From the NCBI GenBank assembly GCA_964452105.1, contig CAYVLI010000021.1, positions 1-5,464 on the forward strand: a stretch of 5,464 nucleotides of DNA. The letters run 5' to 3'. The notes under the pieces are model-generated. The model searched no databases and was not told where the DNA came from. It saw only the letters and a program-made list of their open reading frames with translations. The translations under genes were made by a program, and so were the position numbers. Below, one piece after another: positions 4,190 to 5,464 of this stretch. This DNA is from CAYVLI01 sp964452105 [NCBI: uncultured Nitrospinota bacterium] (lineage in GTDB: Bacteria > JAUXIQ01). Positions within the stretch are counted from its first letter, which is position 1, and each line of letters begins with the position of its first letter.

Positions 4190-4936
4190 TCAGGAAAGAT
4201 TTTTCTCGGCGGCCAGTATGCAGCCTTCAGATATGGAAGTGAAAGGCGAGGAGTCATACCCGCCGCAGAGGCGTGGTCTAATGAAACCGTTTTTTTCAGC
4301 TAATTCAATTAGTTGGGTCGAGCGCAAGGGATAGAGGGGGACGGAACCGGTGATATTTTCTCCCTTCACCGTAAGGGTGGTGTTGAAAACGATGACATCC
4401 GGCAGGCCGCTCAGATCATATTCACGCTTGAAGGTAAAGGGATTCCCTTCCTGGTCGGTTTTTTCCATGGTATTCAGGGAAGTGATCTTCTGGTCCAGGA
4501 TACGGTCATAGTTAACTATCTGAATTATGACCATGCCGCCCGGCCTTAGCGCATCGGCCATGGATTCGAGCGCCCGGGATATTTCATCTATGTTCTTGAG
4601 GTGAACCAGTGAGTTCCCGACGCATATCACGGCGTCGTATGGGCCGGGGAGGCCCGCTTGATGCGGCGCTTGCAGCATGCTCCCCGGCTTTATTTTAATT
4701 CTGCCTTCTCGGCAGAAGGGCTTGTTTCTGATCATTTCCACCATCGCCTCTTCCAGCTCCAGCCCATCCGCCCTCAACCCCATCTCTGCGAACGCCTCGA
4801 GCTGTTCGCCGGTGCCGCACGCCACGTCCAGCACGCTCTCGACAGCTCGTTCCTGGAAGAGACCTTTGAAGAATTCCCTCTGCACGTTTGAGGATGGGAA
4901 TATGTATTTGTAATACGGAGCTAACTTATTGTACAC
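4190..4936 (-). CDS. SAM-dependent methyltransferase, glycine/sarcosine N-methyltransferase-like
   Basis: Seen: 248 residues. The N-terminal cap is MYNKLAPYYKYIFP (1-14). Motif I is VLDVACGTG (35-43), with acid Glu60 in GLELEEAM. PGSMLQ (84-89) is the adenine-side loop, YDAVICVGNSLVHL covers 100-113, and motif III is LRPGGMVIIQIVNYDRI (130-146). The pairing of GNSLVHL with NYDRI is typical of the glycine-sarcosine methyltransferase group, soluble enzymes that methylate small amines or amino acids. The C-terminal half (180-240) is a beta-rich cap ending in GCILAAEK. Start: GTG 4936, because an in-frame TGA lies seven codons upstream and no ATG intervenes; AGGTGG lies 4 bases before it. It follows the DUF1858 gene by 93 bases on the same strand and may be read through from it. 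No convincing terminator follows the stop. True substrate not known. Confidence 0.9.
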   Translation of the reverse strand: MYNKLAPYYKYIFPSSNVQREFFKGLFQERAVESVLDVACGTGEQLEAFAEMGLRADGLELEEAMVEMIRNKPFCREGRIKIKPGSMLQAPHQAGLPGPYDAVICVGNSLVHLKNIDEISRALESMADALRPGGMVIIQIVNYDRILDQKITSLNTMEKTDQEGNPFTFKREYDLSGLPDVIVFNTTLTVKGENITGSVPLYPLRSTQLIELAEKNGFIRPRLCGGYDSSPFTSISEGCILAAEKNLS

Positions 4937-5029
4937 CCTGCCACCTGCATCGATTCATGAGTTGTCGCCGGCTCAAGACTGAGATGAAACGTAATCCGTC
5001 GCGTGCGGAGACACAACAGCGCCGTATTA

Positions 5030-5464
5030 TCAGTTACCCTCTTTTCCGGCGGAGATGGCTTCGTTCAGCGCCTCCAGAACCTCGGCTTCGTTCAGGTTAT
5101 GGAGTGACGCACTCATGGACACCGACTCCATGGACTGGCCCGGACAGTCGAAGCAGCCTGCGCCGTAGTAGCGCCTGAATACGTCCTCTGTCGCCGGAAA
5201 GCTGGTTATCACATCACCGATGATGTAATCGCTTTTAATGGGCGGTTCGAGCTTTTTGGCGGGTTGTGCCTGTTGGGGTTGTCCGTCTCCCTCGCCGCTC
5301 AAAGCCCTGGTGAGCTTGTTTATTATTGAGTTGAGGTCTATACCGTGTCTCATGCAAGCCATGCGGAGAGGAATCCCCATCTGTTTTATCTGTTCGAAGT
5401 GCTCATCATCCGACACGGCCTTGAGGCCGGAATCCGCCAGGATTTGCCTTGCTTCCGGCCATTT
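5030..5464 (-). CDS. DUF1858 (hybrid-cluster-associated CxxC) domain protein, 5'-truncated by window edge
   Basis: Seen: the frame is open from base 5464 to the TGA at 5032-5030, 144 residues in view. A GTG at 5416 could serve as start, but the frame continues upstream with family-like sequence (KWPEARQILADSGL) and no good ribosome binding site stands before 5416, so the true start is probably beyond the window. Two units are visible. The first (about residues 1-56) ends in MGIPLRMACMRHGIDLNSII, resembling a DUF1858-like repeat without CxxC. After a Gln/Pro-rich linker comes a clear DUF1858 domain, IIGDVITSFPATEDVFRRYY then GAGCFDCPGQSMES, with CxxC at visible residues 104 and 107, ending in NEAEVLEALNEAI. 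Known: this domain (TIGR03980 type) occurs beside hybrid-cluster and other redox proteins in anaerobes and is thought to bind a cluster or form a redox disulfide. The role here is inferred only. Confidence 0.88.
   Translation of the reverse strand, partial: KWPEARQILADSGLKAVSDDEHFEQIKQMGIPLRMACMRHGIDLNSIINKLTRALSGEGDGQPQQAQPAKKLEPPIKSDYIIGDVITSFPATEDVFRRYYGAGCFDCPGQSMESVSMSASLHNLNEAEVLEALNEAISAGKEGN
5057..5095 (-). repeat. 12-base direct repeat inside the DUF1858 gene
   Basis: GGCTTCGTTCAG occurs exactly at 5057-5068 and 5084-5095, 27 bases (nine codons) apart. Both copies encode the end of Leu-Asn-Glu-Ala in the final helix. It is in frame and harmless to the reading frame, most simply a small coding coincidence or internal duplication. 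Confidence 0.6.

Noticed and set aside
4937-5029. Possible separate promoter before the second methyltransferase
   Set aside because: The best boxes (TTGTGT, 17 bases, TACGTT) match poorly, so read-through from the DUF1858 gene is as likely.
5211-5226. Hairpin ACATCA-CCGA-TGATGT
   Set aside because: It lies inside the DUF1858 coding frame and is explained by the codons for a conserved Ile-Ile-Gly-Asp-Val stretch.

Overview
The window looks like chromosomal DNA from an anaerobic bacterium of roughly balanced base composition. Anaerobiosis is suggested by two genes: a 2-hydroxyacyl-CoA dehydratase / benzoyl-CoA reductase-type iron-sulfur protein at the left edge, and a DUF1858 (hybrid-cluster-associated CxxC) protein at the right edge. 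Ribosome binding sites are mostly strong (GGAGG, AGGAG, GGAGGG), and GTG and TTG starts are used. That fits anaerobic Firmicutes of the Desulfotomaculum/Pelotomaculum kind or syntrophic Deltaproteobacteria-like lineages; the sequence alone does not decide. No rRNA, tRNA, CRISPR array, insertion sequence or phage gene is visible.

Layout. Bases 1-607 (minus) hold the N-terminal 202 codons of a HgdB/BcrB/BcrC-type dehydratase subunit that runs off the left edge. A 318-base divergent intergenic region (608-925) follows. It has a candidate promoter for each direction and four dyad-symmetric elements. On the plus strand come a small one-pass membrane protein with a coiled-coil tail (926-1195) and, 15 bases later, a class I SAM-dependent methyltransferase (1211-1948), probably co-transcribed. 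A strong intrinsic terminator (about 1946-1986) separates them from the convergent minus-strand genes.

The rest is on the minus strand, listed here in transcription order from the right edge: a DUF1858-type CxxC protein that enters from beyond the right edge (stop at 5030); a glycine/sarcosine-N-methyltransferase-like SAM methyltransferase with a GTG start (4936-4190); an AT-rich promoter region; an alpha/beta hydrolase with a complete Ser-Asp-His triad (4037-3213); an AAA_28/NadR-kinase-like P-loop protein with a TTG start (3196-2627), translationally linked to the hydrolase; and a MerR-type regulator (2528-2016) with its own TATAAT promoter.

How the genes fit together. The minus-strand block looks like two or three short transcription units of small-molecule enzymes (methyltransferase; hydrolase plus kinase-like protein) and a regulator, not one well-known pathway. 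The most unusual arrangement is the dehydratase-type iron-sulfur protein diverging from a membrane coiled-coil protein plus methyltransferase, across a control region rich in inverted repeats. A shared function is inferred from layout only. All gene-family calls come from reading motifs, not from database searches.
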